Shown: positions 25,779-41,077, numbered from the stretch's first letter. The stretch: DNA of 64,000 nt from Raphanus sativus (GCF_000801105.2 NC_079516.1:14880001-14944000), one strand, 5' to 3'. A program made the numbers and translations. Notes: generated by a model not told the origin, from the letters alone.

Positions 25779-25864
25779 ATTAATAACTTTTCAAGCCCGA
25801 TCAGCCTAATATTAATGGGCTTCTGTTATACGTTAGCTTCAATTTATTTTCTAAGGGAAGATCA

Positions 25865-26613
25865 GTGTTTTGAAACCGGATCCGGACACGCGGTTGAACC
25901 GGTAAATTCGATGATCCGAAATAAATCCGGTTCACGTTTTGTGAAAAATCCAAAATTTAAAAACCCGCAAAAATCCACAGAAACCTACTAAAATCTGAAA
26001 TCCGGTACCGGTTGAACCATTGGTTGAATCAATAGATAACTTTTACATTTTCTAAAACTTTTAATTATTTTTAGATTCTCTTTTATATTTTAAATTTCCA
26101 ATTAAAAATTAGGTTTCTTTCGGTTTTTTTTTCATCGTTCTTCTTCTTCTGCTAGTCTCTACTGACTATGTATCTTCTGTTTCTTCTTTCTTTTTTGTTT
26201 TTTGATTATTTTATTTATTATAAATCTGTAGTAAAATCTATTCTAAGTTTTAAGTTTTATAACTCTATTCTTTGTCGATTAACAAATAATTTTTTTTGTT
26301 TTACATTTTTCTAACTTAAATAGTCTAAGCTATTTTTTTATAGTTTGTATATCAAATGAAATGAAAATATAAAAAAGTAAAGTTAAGTATTTTTTAAATG
26401 TTTTTTAAACATAAAATATATACCTATCCAAACTACTATTTTATGTTTTAGAAAAATGTAGATAATATTAACTTTAGTTTCTATATTTTTATTTTCATAA
26501 CTAATATATTATTATATAACTAAATTGATTTATTTATTAATCCGCGGTCGACCCGATAACCCAGTGATCCGGTAAGTAGTCCGGTTCAGTGTTTGGGTCG
26601 GTTTTCAAAACGT
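25865..26613. mobile_element. Putative non-autonomous TIR element
   Basis: The left end reads GTGTTTTGAAACCGG and the right end reads, inverted, ACGTTTTGAAAACCG. Inside, CCGG-rich blocks lie near both ends (GGTTGAACCGG; GATCCGGTAAGTAGTCCGG) around an AT-rich core. No ORF. I could not identify a clean target duplication, so the superfamily is open. It sits just upstream of the POLA1 promoter. Confidence 0.5.
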
Positions 26614-26784
26614 TGGAGAAGATAGAAGCATGTAGAGACTCGTGCTGGGTGCATGGACAGACTCGTGTTGTGGAAGAGTCTTTAATAAATGAGGAAACGT
26701 TGTCGTATTACCTTTTATCAAAAACATAATTAAAAATAATATAATCAGAAAATATCTGATTCAGCTTTCGTCTCTAAGCTCTCG

Positions 26785-27003
26785 TTCTTTTTTTTTTTTT
26801 TTGAACTGAAAAGGGTTAAACTCGGATAATGGATGATACAAACCTAATTTTGGGTGGAGATACAGCCCACGGATAGAACCCTCTTTTGGACATTCAAATG
26901 AGCCGAAAACAATGAATTCATATCCGTATGCCAATAGAAATCGAACCTAGGACCGTATTAAGACCGAAGCTCTCTCAAGTACCACTAGGCTAACCCGCTG
27001 GTT
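26785..27003 (-). mobile_element. tRNA-derived SINE
   Basis: On the minus strand: a box A-like GGTTAGCCTAGTGGT at the head, a box B-like GGTTCGATTTC about 45 bp on, a ~130-bp body, and a poly(A) tail (the T run at 26788-26805). These are the marks of a Pol III SINE moved by LINE machinery. Flanks 'TAAGCTCTCGTTCTT' and 'TAAAGTTCTCTTCTT' could be a decayed target duplication. Not a tRNA gene. Confidence 0.75.
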
Positions 27004-27940
27004 AAAGTTCTCTTCTTCTTTCCAACCCTAATCTCAGTGCATTGATTAAGCAAGCTTATCTCTATCAGATGGATCCATAATTTTACTATTCTTATATCTA
27101 TTGGAATTCTTAAATTATCTGTAATCCGGCGGATATTCAGATCCAGATTTTGATCTTTAAAATAAATAAAAAGTATATTAATATATATGAAAATAAACTA
27201 AAAGCGAAAATGTATATAATGTTTTTGATTATTTTTATGTATAATATTACAAATTATATAGATATTATTATTTTATAATAATTATTAAAAATTACGGATC
27301 TAGATATTCGGACTAAAAAATTAAGATATTCAGATCTGTTTGGAACACATCCTACATTTTACTACCAAGATTCGGATTCAGCCCTTCGAGATATATGGAT
27401 TTTTGAAAGGATCCGGACTGGATTTCAGATCAAATCCGGATCTCGGATAATAAGCATATTTTTGTACTATTGTTAGAATTTTATGAATTTACCGTTCGAT
27501 GAATTTACCATTGGATATGATCTGTAATTATCATGCTACTACGCAGCACTAGCTGGCAACATTTTATTCTAAATTTGCATTGACATTTACTGTTTTCTTG
27601 GTTCTTTAATTACTTCAACAAAAGGAAACAAATCAGATACAAAATAATATCTAAAATTACATGATTGTTATCTATTATATCCAATGATTATCTGACAATT
27701 GTAAAATCCATTTAAATACTATTTTATCATGATATTAAACAAACTCGAATTTTGCATCTTCAATTCTCCATTTATATTGACAATTTCTAACTCTTTTCTA
27801 CAAAAAACACACAAATATTACATAACTTCAAAATTATGAACAAGTGTTAAAATTTAGTTTTATAAAAATAAGATTAATATACTAATACAAACTAATTATA
27901 GAAACTTAAAAACATAACGATAGGTGGTAATAAGAAATTT
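27004..27940. other. AT-rich intergenic DNA
   Basis: Scattered 'GGATCTAGATATTCGGA' and 'GATCCGGA' motifs (27130-27450) suggest an old non-autonomous element like the one at 7670-8511, but I could not define ends. Otherwise nothing seen. Confidence 0.4.
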
Positions 27941-27944
27941 CACA

Positions 27945-28260
27945 TAGTGTAATGAGAGTCTGATATTACGTATACAAATCTTATCACTTTCTTTGAGTAA
28001 TTAGTGCTATGTTGCGGTAATATATAATTGATAGTTACAAAAAGAGTATGTATATATATAATATCAAGTATTTTTCAAGAAAAAACAAAAGAAATTGCAC
28101 TACTGCCAGCTCATAAATAATGTATATACAGACTTGATATTATAATATACTTACTCTTTTTGTAACTATCAAATTATATATTACCGCAATTTAGCATTAA
28201 TTACCCAAAGAAACTGATAAGACTTGCATACAGTACCTAGTACCAGCCTCTCATTACGCT
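27945..28260. repeat. ~125-bp-arm inverted repeat upstream of MADS gene
   Basis: Arms 27945-28068 and 28132-28260 are inverted copies with a ~63-bp loop. Shared blocks include GCGGTAATATATAATTGATA and GTTACAAAAAGAGTA. The right arm ends exactly before the TATATAAAC box of the M-gamma gene, so the structure is an inverted duplication of its proximal promoter. Confidence 0.8.
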
Positions 28261-28269
28261 ATATAAACA
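28260..28269 (+). promoter_or_regulatory. TATA box of the M-gamma MADS gene
   Basis: TATATAAAC about 45-50 bp before the ATG at 28313, immediately after the inverted-repeat arm. Confidence 0.6.
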
Positions 28270-28312
28270 AGAGAAGTGCCAACATATCTCTATCATTCAC
28301 TTACATACAACA

Positions 28313-29343
28313 ATGCCAAGGGGAAAGTTAAAACTAGAACCCATAACTGATGACTTTGCAAGGAAGCAAAGTTTCAGAAGAGGAAGAAAGGTATTATCAA
28401 GAAAGTCAACGAGCTGGCTACTCTCTGTGGTGTCAAAGCTTGTGCGGTTATCAACAGCTGCGACAATACGGAGCCGGAGTTTTTCCCCGTCAAAGGAAGG
28501 CGCTAAAGAAGTGTGCTTGAAGTTTTTGGATGTTCTGCCCGAGCAACGGGACAAGAAGATGTATGACCAAGAGAGGTATCTGTGGGAGAGGATCCAGAAA
28601 GAAAGAGAGAAACTGATGAGGATAGATGAAGAGAATCGAGAGATTGAGGTTCAAGAGGTTATGTTCGATCTTCTCAAGGGGAAAGCGATGTCGCCACATC
28701 ACTATTCTGATCCAGGTTTTATTGAAGCACTGAATCTTATAATTGATGATAATGTCAATAAGCTAACTCACAGGACCGAGTTCCTCGAGCCGATTGGTGC
28801 TCTTAATGTCGCTGTCACAGATGCATCTGGTCCTGTTGTTGGTGATGTGGACCCTTTTGCTGTCGGACCGAGGGTTTGGTAAGTAACCCTACTGAATTTT
28901 ATGATCATATGCGTCAATATGATGGTATGGATATGAGTGTGAATGAGCAAGCTCATGGTGGTTCTAATGATCATGTTCATCATCAGAATATGAATCTTCA
29001 AGAACCATTTCAATACCAATCTCTTGGTAACTTTTATGATCAGACCCAGCCTAGGTTCAACGGTTCGAGCCAGGACATGTATACATGTTTGAGTCTTGAT
29101 CAGGGACAGAGTTCAAATCAGTATCCAAATCAACACCAATCGTTGTTGATGGGACAACCTCAGCAGATGAGTGATGTTCAAGCCAGCGTTGCTTCAATGG
29201 ACGACAACAGCTACTGCTACCACCAATTACCAATCACCAGTCAGATGCCTGTCACAACCACCACCACCGCGCACCTGCCGCCGATCTTTCTGATCATAGC
29301 ATCGATAATAAGTGTTAGCCAACATGGTTTGGATTTGAACTAA
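28313..29343 (+). pseudogene. Type I M-gamma MADS-box gene (AGL80/PHERES-like), frameshifted
   Basis: M-gamma MADS factors are intronless or nearly so and act in the central cell and endosperm. The ATG at 28313 begins MPRGKLKLEPITDD. About 27 codons in, near 28390, the frame slips. The true MADS helix (KGIIKKVNELATLCGVKACAVINS) is in another frame until about 28490, where the original frame is regained at EGAKEVCLKFLDVLPEQRDKKM. The ORF therefore stays open but ~35 residues of the DNA-binding domain are replaced by unrelated sequence. A second shift at about 28876-28882 gives W-stop, while the C-terminal part (VSNPTEFYDHMRQYDGM ... HGLDLN) continues to 29343 in a neighbouring frame. The downstream coil (YLWERIQKEREKLMRIDEEN) is intact. 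Likely a pseudogene, unless the 189-codon product has some non-DNA-binding role. Confidence 0.8.
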
Positions 29344-30060
29344 ATGTGTGCGTTTGCATTTCTGAAATTTCATATTGTAATTTTAAAGGTTTTTGCCTTT
29401 AAATCAGTTATATTATTATCATTATCAGGCAGTATTGTATCGTGTACGATATTGTCTTTGAAAGTTTATTATTTCGAAAAGACTTTTGTTTTTGCTATCA
29501 AATCACATAAAGATTATTGTTCCCTAAGGTCGCGAATGAATAATGCTAATGCAACGAGCATTTAGCAAACAAATATGTTTAGCCAAACCATTGATTATAC
29601 GACACTATCTTCCTATTGACACATGTCCATCGAAATAGTCACTGATATTATTAAGGATAAATGATGATATCCTCCATTAAGAAACGATTCTCCAATGATT
29701 TCTAATTTTCTCTCACTAGTCAGAAACATATTTACAAAATTGAAAGAAACAGTCTGTAATGATTCGTTAATGTTTTCTCACTGAGAAAAAAAAGATACAT
29801 GATCCACTGATTCATATCGATTGAAAAACAGTCCTCAAAAATACTTAGTGTTTCTCTCACTAAGCAAAACATATCACATTATACACCACAACTCATGATT
29901 AAAACATGTCTTCAGCTGTTCCTAAACCAATCTTAGACTACTTCCATTGGAGGTTGTAGCAAAGAGGTTCTTAAGTAAAAGCAGAAAAAAATAAATCAAA
30001 AATGCCTAAAAACAAGAGGAACCGGTGTCAAACAAGGAGCTTTAAGAAATACTAAAAACC
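29344..30060. other. Intergenic, nothing recognised
   Basis: AT-rich. Holds the 3' flank of the MADS relic and no ORF or element I can support. Confidence 0.5.
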
Positions 30061-30569
30061 CCTAACGTGTCCCTCTTATTGGATATCACCTCCATTCTGT
30101 ATGTCTCTCTCTCTCTCTCTCTCCTTCGCGAAATCCTTTTTTTTTTCTTTTTCCTCTCCAAACTCGATCTCTCCATCTCCATCTTCTCTGTCGATTCTTC
30201 AATCTCTCCATTGGTGTAACAGTCTCTCTTATCTCTGTCTTTGTCGGGCTTCTCCAAAATCCATCCATGAAATCATCTTGAAGGTTCAAATTCTTTGTTT
30301 TTTTTGTAATGATTTGAAGCTTGTGAATCTCGTTAGAATTGAAATTTGGTTTCGTTGGGTAGAACCTTAATGGGTCGTAGACCATTTTATGAATTTGTGG
30401 GACTAGATGTTAAAGTGGTTCATGTTCATTGACTTGTTCATGCTTTTGTATAATCGGCCTGAGATCTGTGGATCCAAACATTATTGAAATGGTCCCTAGA
30501 ATTTATCCAACTTTGAAACGCTTCTCTAACATATATACCACATTAAACTCACCACATGCAGAACAAAAA
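30060..30569 (+). other. Possible 5' leader of a gene cut by the gap
   Basis: A pyrimidine-rich CT tract (30103-30122) followed by TC-rich sequence, then 'TCTTGAAGGTTCAAATTC' (a possible splice donor) and T-rich intron-like sequence, resembles a plant 5' UTR and first intron. No coding exon is visible before the N gap, so the gene, if any, is unidentified. Open frames here are low-complexity. Confidence 0.3.
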
Positions 30570-30669
30570 NNNNNNNNNNNNNNNNNNNNNNNNNNNNNNN
30601 NNNNNNNNNNNNNNNNNNNNNNNNNNNNNNNNNNNNNNNNNNNNNNNNNNNNNNNNNNNNNNNNNNNNN
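30570..30669. other. Assembly gap (100 N)
   Basis: Exactly 100 N, the conventional placeholder for a gap of unknown length. Continuity between the MADS relic and the myrosinase array is therefore not proven. Confidence 0.98.
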
Positions 30670-30724
30670 ATGTAAATCGTCTCAGGTTAATTTTACAAAA
30701 AAAAATAAAACTTAAAATTTTATT

Positions 30725-31140
30725 TCTTTCTAGACAATTTACACGGAAGTTGTGGATCCATATCCGTCCCAACCCTTCCAATCATTTAAAAACGATACCC
30801 AAAAAGCAAAAGACGTGGTTGGTTTTAGTTTTTTATCTTTCGTAAGCACCAGTTTCGTGTGATAAAGCAGATATAGAGCTATCAACCCAATAAGATATGA
30901 TGTGATCTAGTGAGCGGTAAGGCGTTTATTAAGTGTAGCTTTGGAGCCAGTGTTACTCTAGATTCAACGCTTGATAATATTTCGATATACATTTTCAATA
31001 ACGAATCTTGACGTTGCGTGTGTCGTTCTAGTTTTGCACAAATCTTACATGCTGCATTGCATCACTGCATGACTGCTTACGGATCAATTTGAAGATGTGT
31101 TCATGTTCCGGTTAAGGAACACAAATATGTGCTATGCACT
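30725..31140 (+). pseudogene. Relic myrosinase promoter (third copy)
   Basis: Diverged but collinear with the region upstream of both myrosinase genes (33233-33680 and 46180-46925). Shared blocks include GATATGATGTGATC, CTTGATAATATTTCGATA, ATTCTAGTTTTGC, GGATCAATTTGAAGATGTG and ACAAATATGTGCTATG. No coding sequence follows. It is the remains of an older member of the array whose gene has been deleted. Confidence 0.65.
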
Positions 31141-33060
31141 GGTATAAATATTATAAATAAATATATTATAATAATTAATTGCTATTTGTTTTTTTATTAT
31201 TAATTTATAATTGTATGCATAATTATATAATAAATATTATATAACTTTAATTAGATATACAATTTAGATATGTTTATAGGTTGTCAGTTTTTTTTTGTTT
31301 TTACAGTCGATTTAGTTATTATTTAGAAATATTGGTTTGCAATTATTTCTTTGAATTCAATTAATATTTTTTTATTCTAAATAATTTAATTTTTTTTTTA
31401 ATTTTCTTATTTTCATTTAAGTTGGTTAGTTATCTTATATATGTAAATATATTTTAGGATGATTATTTATAAATTAAGATATATTATGCTTAGAATGAAA
31501 TAAAAAAAATAAACTAAAGTGTGGATTACAAATTAAATAAATTAATATAACGATGATATTATGAAGTTTCATGCCTACATATATAAATTTTACAAAAGAA
31601 AATAAATTTAACAGTTGGTTAATATTTATTTTTATTTGTTACTATATTTTTGAATCATCCTATAATTTATATTTGTAAAATTAATTATTACAATAAAATT
31701 ATATACTCTTATTGTAGTTTAATCTATGCTATTAGATATAAGTTGGATTAGTCGAGTTACTCATGTTGTGAGTATATTTAAGTTGCATATATTGTTTCAA
31801 ACTAAAACTGAAATATAATTATTTTTACGATAGTTAAGTCATATCAGATTATTTTATTTATCGTTTAATGTGCATGTATTTTCATATTATTTATCAATGA
31901 TCAATAGGAAGTTACATACATAAATAACTGATATTTTTTTGGAAGCTCATGAACACATATCAATATCTACAGTAATTAAAATATTTTATAATTTTAAATA
32001 ATTTTATGCCTTAGATTTATTGAATGGTAAGCTGAAATTTATTTTAAATAATCTTAAAATTCGGAATTCAGATTTTCTTTCATTATTTTTTTTTTATGTT
32101 AAGTTCCACAAACATAAAAACATAAAATTTAAAAGAAAATTAATATTAAGAAACTTACAATTTTAATAATGATAAAATATAATATATCTACATTGTTAAA
32201 ATATATCTTGTTATTTAATTTAAAATATTTTGTAATTATTTGATCAAAAGATGTTTACTGTTATAATCTACTTTTCATTTTCTAATATCTCTTATAAATA
32301 AACAGTAAAAAACTGTGAGTGTATTTGAGAAATTATATTATGTAAGTAAAATATAATTTATAGATATTTTTTTGCTGTAGTTTAAAGATATTATAAAAAT
32401 AAATATATGAAATAATTAAAATATTTCGATAATACTAATTATAAATTATTTTTAGTCAATTAAACATATATTTGTTTATGTTACTTAATTTTTTATGTAA
32501 TCATTTAAGGAAATATATATATTACTATCAAATTGTATTGTTTAAAATTATGTTTTAAATAAAAAGATTTATTTTTATATTATCAAGATTATCTATGTGA
32601 AATTTTATTTTATGAAATCATATTATATACAAATATATATTTTCATCAAAGAAAATATATATATACATAAAGTATTTTATTACTTCAAAAGTATATTTTA
32701 TTTTATTTTTAAATGAAATATTCCTATTTTGTGAACTTTTCTTTTTAATGAAATCATATATATAGGCATATATTTTCGTTTTTAATTCGATTTTAAAATT
32801 TTAAAATTTTTCCTTTTTATTATATATGTTACTTGGAAAATTTTAAAAGGAAACTAAATAAAAAATCAATAAAAATATTTAACTGTAATAATTTTAATTC
32901 ATTAATGGTATTCGTGTAATCAACCATCTTGAAAATTAATGTGAGCGTGACACATAGAAAATTGACTTCTCAAAAAATATTATAGAGATCAAACAAAAAA
33001 ATTGCAATAGATAATGAAAGACTAAATAGTGGAAACATAACAATCAAAAATATTACAAAA
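31141..33060. other. AT-rich intergenic DNA
   Basis: Very AT-rich, no ORF of note and no element ends recognised. Confidence 0.5.
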
Positions 33061-33902
33061 TTAATATGGTTATTATATACGTAATTAGATAGTGTTATCA
33101 ATAGAAATTATATATATGTAATATGGTTATTATTTAAATTAAAAAGTTTGAAGTCTAACTTAGAGTATTAGAGTAAAACTATATATGGAAGAAAACTATA
33201 GGTTATTACTTAAGTATCTCTTATCTACCTGGAAGTGACGTTTCCGTATCCGTTCAAACACTCCCAATCATTTAAAACGATACCAAAAAAAAAAGGTGGT
33301 TTGTTTTCGTTTTTCTTTTGTCTTTCGGAGACACCGGTCTCATGGGATAAAGCACATATAGAGAGGTCAAAACCAATAAGATATGATGTGATTGTGAGCG
33401 GTGAGGCTTGTGATAAGTGTGGCTTTGGATAGTGTTAGTCTAGACTAAACACTTGATAATATTTCGATAAACATTTTAATAACTTAATGGCGGTATCACG
33501 AAGATTTGAACATTATCTACTACAACAAATCTTGATGAAGTGTGTCATTCTAGTTTTGCGCAAACCTTCGATATATACATGCTGCATCGCATCACTGTCG
33601 ACGGATCAATTTGAAGATGTGACAGTTCGTTTTCCAAGTCGTGTTTTTCCGGTTAAGAACTACAAATATGTGCTATGTAACAAAAAAAACAAAATATAAA
33701 AGTTTCAGAACAGAAACAAAATACTTACACTAGATAATGAAAAGATTAATTAAAGAGCTAGAAAGTGGAAACAAAACAATAAATATAAAACATATCGGTG
33801 ACATTAGCTGAAGTAAGCGAACCCACGGGACTCATCCCACCTAAACCTCTCCCAAAATATCAGGACAAGAAAATACATACGTCACTCTTCTTTATGAAGG
33901 CC

Positions 33903-36772
<2,870 letters not shown>

Positions 36773-37658
36773 AACACTTTTTCCTCTTCGGGATCATCTC
36801 TATGCCTCTCACACTTCCTAGTTGCTCCATAGACAAGGAGCTTCTTCTACCTACAGTGTACTAAATAAAAGATGATCAATTACTAATGAATAAAAAATAG
36901 TTTATCTACAACTGTGTTTAAAAAAAAAAGTTTATCTACAACTGCATTTTGTCAAGTCAATGGAGAAAGAGGGAAACAACACAATTTAAACAGACAATCA
37001 CTCAGACACACACATAAATATGGAACCCACACCTTTTCTTTGAACTGCATGGGAAACCCAAACCACAAACTAGTTTAGCGTAATAAAAATATCAACGATC
37101 CAGTAAGCCTATATTCACTTATTAGTATAGTAAGTTATACTCTATTAATAAAATGTATCTTCAAAATAAAAACACAATGATCAAACCAAATACAAACTCA
37201 AAACTAACTAAACCAAAGTTTTATCATCCTCAATTGAAACTTATTAGTGGAACTTTAAATATGAGATTTTTTCATTCTATGATTTTTTTTTTTTTTCTCT
37301 TTTATAATCAATAACCAAAATAAGCTAAATAACAATCCTTTGTGTCATGAGTATACTTCTCCATTTTTATATTAAGAACTGTTTTTTCATCACACATCAC
37401 ATATTTAAGTAGTCCAGTAATTGTTTTCATTTAGATTATAAAACATATATATACAAGACATTTTGGCAAAAAATAATTATTTGTCGTAGAAATGGTTAAT
37501 AAATAGCTAATATCCTAGCTTCAGTGAAAAGATTTTAATTTTTCAGTTAAAAAACTCAACAAAAGAGAAAACACAAACACAAGTCACGAAAAATCAAGCA
37601 CACACAAGATAGATCAAGAGAGATTGACCTAATATTAACAATAAGATCATAGGTTAAT
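36773..37658. other. 3' flank shared by the myrosinase copies
   Basis: Non-coding and collinear with 50018-50894. Probable 3' UTR and polyadenylation signals near 36860-36900 (AATAAAAG, GAATAAAAA). Confidence 0.55.
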
Positions 37659-37661
37659 AAA

Positions 37662-38382
37662 ACCAATAGGAATCAGTTATATCATAATCGATATCTTTAA
37701 AAAAAAAAAACAAATATTGTCAATTTATATTATGTTTTTAAGTTTAAAAAAATTAAAAATAAATAAAAATAATAATAAAAGTAACCATTTGTAAAAATTA
37801 TTTTAACAACGTAAAAAACACTAAATCTTAAACCATAAAACTTTGATATACCCTAAGTACACTTGGATAATCCTAAACTCTAAACCCTAAACCCTAATCT
37901 ATGCAAAAAAAAACTTTTAATTTTAACACTGTAATCAAAATACTAAACCCTTATCCTTAACCTCTAAATCCTAAATATTTGGGTAAAAATCCTAAACCAT
38001 TGGATAATCCTAAAATATAAATCAAAAAACCTAAACACTAAATCCTAAAAATACTAAACTCTTAATTTAATCCCTAAAATCTTTTTAAGATTAAGGATAT
38101 AATATTTTTAAGATTTAGTGTTTAATGTTTTTAATTTAAGGTTTAGGATTTATCAAGGGTTTAGAGTTTAATCAAGAGTTTAGGATTTAAAGTTTAGGGT
38201 TTGGGTTTAGTGTTTTGATAACGATGTTAAAATATTTTTTTTAAATCTTTATTTTTGCATATATTACTATTTTATTTATTTTTAACCTTTTTATTTTAAA
38301 ATATAATATAACTTGAAATATTTTGTTTCTTTTTTTAAAAGATATTAATTGTGAAATAACTGACTCCTATTGGATGGTGAAC
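37662..38382. mobile_element. Foldback element with telomere-like motifs
   Basis: Ends CCAATAGGAATCAGTTAT (left) and ATAACTGACTCCTATTGG (right) are inverted copies, and the arms pair over ~300 bp each. The left arm carries CTAAACCCTAAACCCTAA-type sequence (near 37870-37900) and the right arm the complementary TTTAGGGTTTGGGTTTAG (near 38190-38210). It interrupts the shared 3' flank of unit A. No ORF. Not a real telomere tract because the units are degenerate. Confidence 0.65.
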
Positions 38383-38561
38383 CTAAAGATTCACCCTATG
38401 GGGTGAATCAAGAATAAATCTATCAGGAAAACACAAAAAACCTTTATGAATTACCAGTAAATATTTTCTTCACTAACACATCCATATTATTAAATTAAAG
38501 TATGTTTTTCTACTATTTGTAACATGGATAACAAGATAAATAAGAATTGTTTAGAAACATG

Positions 38562-39860
38562 CACTACAAGAAAACAATGTCAATTCTGACGGACCATCCG
38601 ACGGAAAACAAATTCGTCGGAAAATTCTGATCGATTTCCAACGACATACCGACAACCATCCAATATTAGCATTCATCAGAGATTCGTCGAAAAATTCCGA
38701 CGATACAAAATTGTCGGAAGATAGTGATGCCATTCCGACAATATACGACAAAAATATAACAACCGTTGGGCGACAAATATTAAATGGTTTAAATTTTCAC
38801 TTTTGTCGAAAATTCATTCAGAATATACCGATGAATTTCCGACGACACTTTTGACTGTTACAAATATTTTCAAAAAATCAATTTCTGACAAATTTCCGAC
38901 CACTATTCCTAAAAAAATCCGACGAATCATTTGACTATTACTAATATTTATATAAAATGACGAGAATATGACCGTGTTTATAGCCATTTTATGTTTTTAA
39001 ATACCGATAGCATTCCGATGAATATTTATTTTTTCCTTCGGAATGTCATCGGAAATCTCTGTCGAAATGCGAAAACTTTCTTTTATAAATACCAACTCCC
39101 CTCATTCACTTCATTCACTCTTCACTCTCTTCAATCACTATAAATCCGAAAAAACCATGTCATCTGGAAATTATTATTGTCCGTGGATGGATAAACATTA
39201 TTTGGATCCAAATACCAATTTGCTTACAGAAGAATACATAGAAAGCATTGACGAATTCATGAGGCTTGTTCAACAACAACCAGAAACAAATACCGGTATG
39301 TTAATATGTCACTGCTCTTCCTGCAATAATAGTAGAGTTTTAAAGGAATGAGATGTTTGAACTCATTTATATATGAAAGGGTTTACACGGAATTATAAGG
39401 TTTAGTATCCTCATGGAGAACTGGTTATGAATATGGTAGTACTAGTAAACATCAACATGTTGATAGACTATAAGAAACAAGAACTGATATAGATTATGGT
39501 GTAGGCACTGACCAAATGGTAAATGATCATTATAGAGGGGAAAGAACCCAATGAAGAATCTAATGATATTTTTTTGACATGTTGGATGCAGAAAACAACA
39601 CTTGTATAAAACAACCTTTGTATAAAGGTTGTAAAGATGATCATTCAGCTTATCAGCTGTTATTAGATTGATGGTATTAAGACAAATTATAATTTGGCTG
39701 AAGAATACGTGGATGCAATTGCTGATTTTGTTAGAGGTGTCCTACCAGAAAGATAATCGTGTACCAATATACTATGAGGTTCAGAAACTGGTAGCGGATC
39801 TTAGTTTACCACAAGGTATTCTCGGAGAAATCATTTCGCTGTTGAAAAGCAGATAAATTT
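38562..39860 (+). mobile_element. Decayed CACTA (En/Spm) transposon
   Basis: Starts with the CACTA terminus CACTACAAGAAAACA. Subterminal copies of TTCCGACGA / CGTCGGAA follow (38590-39070). At about 39157 a transposase-associated-domain-like segment begins (MSSGNYYCPWMDKHYL..., then CHCSSCNN), ending in TGA at 39351. Near 39580-39830 a TNP2-like stretch is readable in pieces (PLYKGCKDDHSAYQLL, VPIYYEVQKLVADLSLP) with stops and frameshifts. No right terminus found, so truncated and inactive. Confidence 0.72.
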
Positions 39861-40762
39861 ACTAGGAGATAATGTTTAAGAAACGTCTTGAACTCAAACA
39901 CGATAATAGAATCAACTTACTATCGTAAAGCTGACTCTCTAAATTTACTATCGATTTCTTTGAAAAATCAGTTTGCTGAATTATATATTGAAAATTTCAA
40001 ATACATCCTTTTTAGTATAGATATAATGATTTTTGTAAACTTAAAAAATATAGGAATTTTACAAATTTCACATAATTATAATTAATACTTATAATACTAA
40101 ATACCGAAAATAGGGTTGATGTTCTAGGGTTTAGAATCATGATTTCAGGGTTTATGATTAACATATATGAACTAGTTTTTGTAACTCTGGCATATCCACA
40201 ACTCCATTTGTGAATTTAAAGGGTCTCTTAGGTTTTAATAAAACTGGCTTTAAAGAGATTTGACGACATTGATGATCCGAGCATCCACCAGAAAATACAT
40301 ACTTAGTTTGCGCATGTTTTAAAGATGACGACGGCTTGTTGTTCCGTCAAGATTATTGTTGACCATAACTCGTACCTTAACATCCATAGGGCATTACTTC
40401 TCATGGCAGTTTGCACTTTGCAGAAAGAACATGTTACCTAATAAAATCCAGTATAAATTTATAACGTAAATGCTGCTTAAGCTGAAACTATTATTTGTGG
40501 CCCATCCTAATATATCGAAGGCCTGAATCACATAAATTAAGTGTTTTTTTTTTAAAATATGAACAATTATTTTAATTCATGTTTGAACTATTTAATTTTT
40601 TCTTAAAATATGAGCAGTTTATTTTATAATTTTTTGATGAATGTATATCTGAAAAGTGATAGCCAACTTAAAATATTTCAAGCAATTTATCTGAAAATAA
40701 ATTATATACAAATTATAATTATTTTAAAACTGAAAGTAAATATCAATTAGTTCATAAATAGT
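39861..40762. other. Intergenic, nothing recognised
   Basis: AT-rich DNA between the CACTA relic and the duplicated 315-bp segment. No supportable gene. Confidence 0.5.
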
Positions 40763-41077
40763 TTATATTCTTGCAAGAGTACTAGAGAGTCATCTAGTGC
40801 AATATTATTAATACATGTTAAGGTATATATATGTGCTACGTAAATAATTGATCTAAAACTCAAGTTGGTGATACCTATTTTTCTGATTCTATTTAAGTGA
40901 TGTAATATGATCCTTTTTGTAGTGAATTTTATCTATAGAAACTAAATATATGTAATATGGCTATTTATAACAAAACGTATGAATTATAAAAATATAGGTT
41001 AAATAGTGTTATCAATAGAGAAATTATATATGTGTAATATGGTTATTATATAAGTAGAAAGTATAAAGTCTAACTTA
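40763..41077 (+). repeat. Duplicated myrosinase-upstream segment, left copy
   Basis: 315 bp near-identical to 45800-46109, directly repeated on both sides of the Harbinger element. Both copies begin with TTATATTCT and end with GTCTAACTTA. In the left copy the final TTA abuts the element's left end; in the right copy the initial TTA abuts the element's right end. Confidence 0.88.

Noticed and set aside
30101..30370. Ser/Phe-rich ORF in the CT tract
   Set aside because: Low-complexity pyrimidine-rich sequence, better explained as a 5' UTR.
37860..38215. Interstitial telomere or chromosome fusion point
   Set aside because: The AAACCCT-like units are degenerate and arranged as two inverted arms of a foldback element, not a tandem array.
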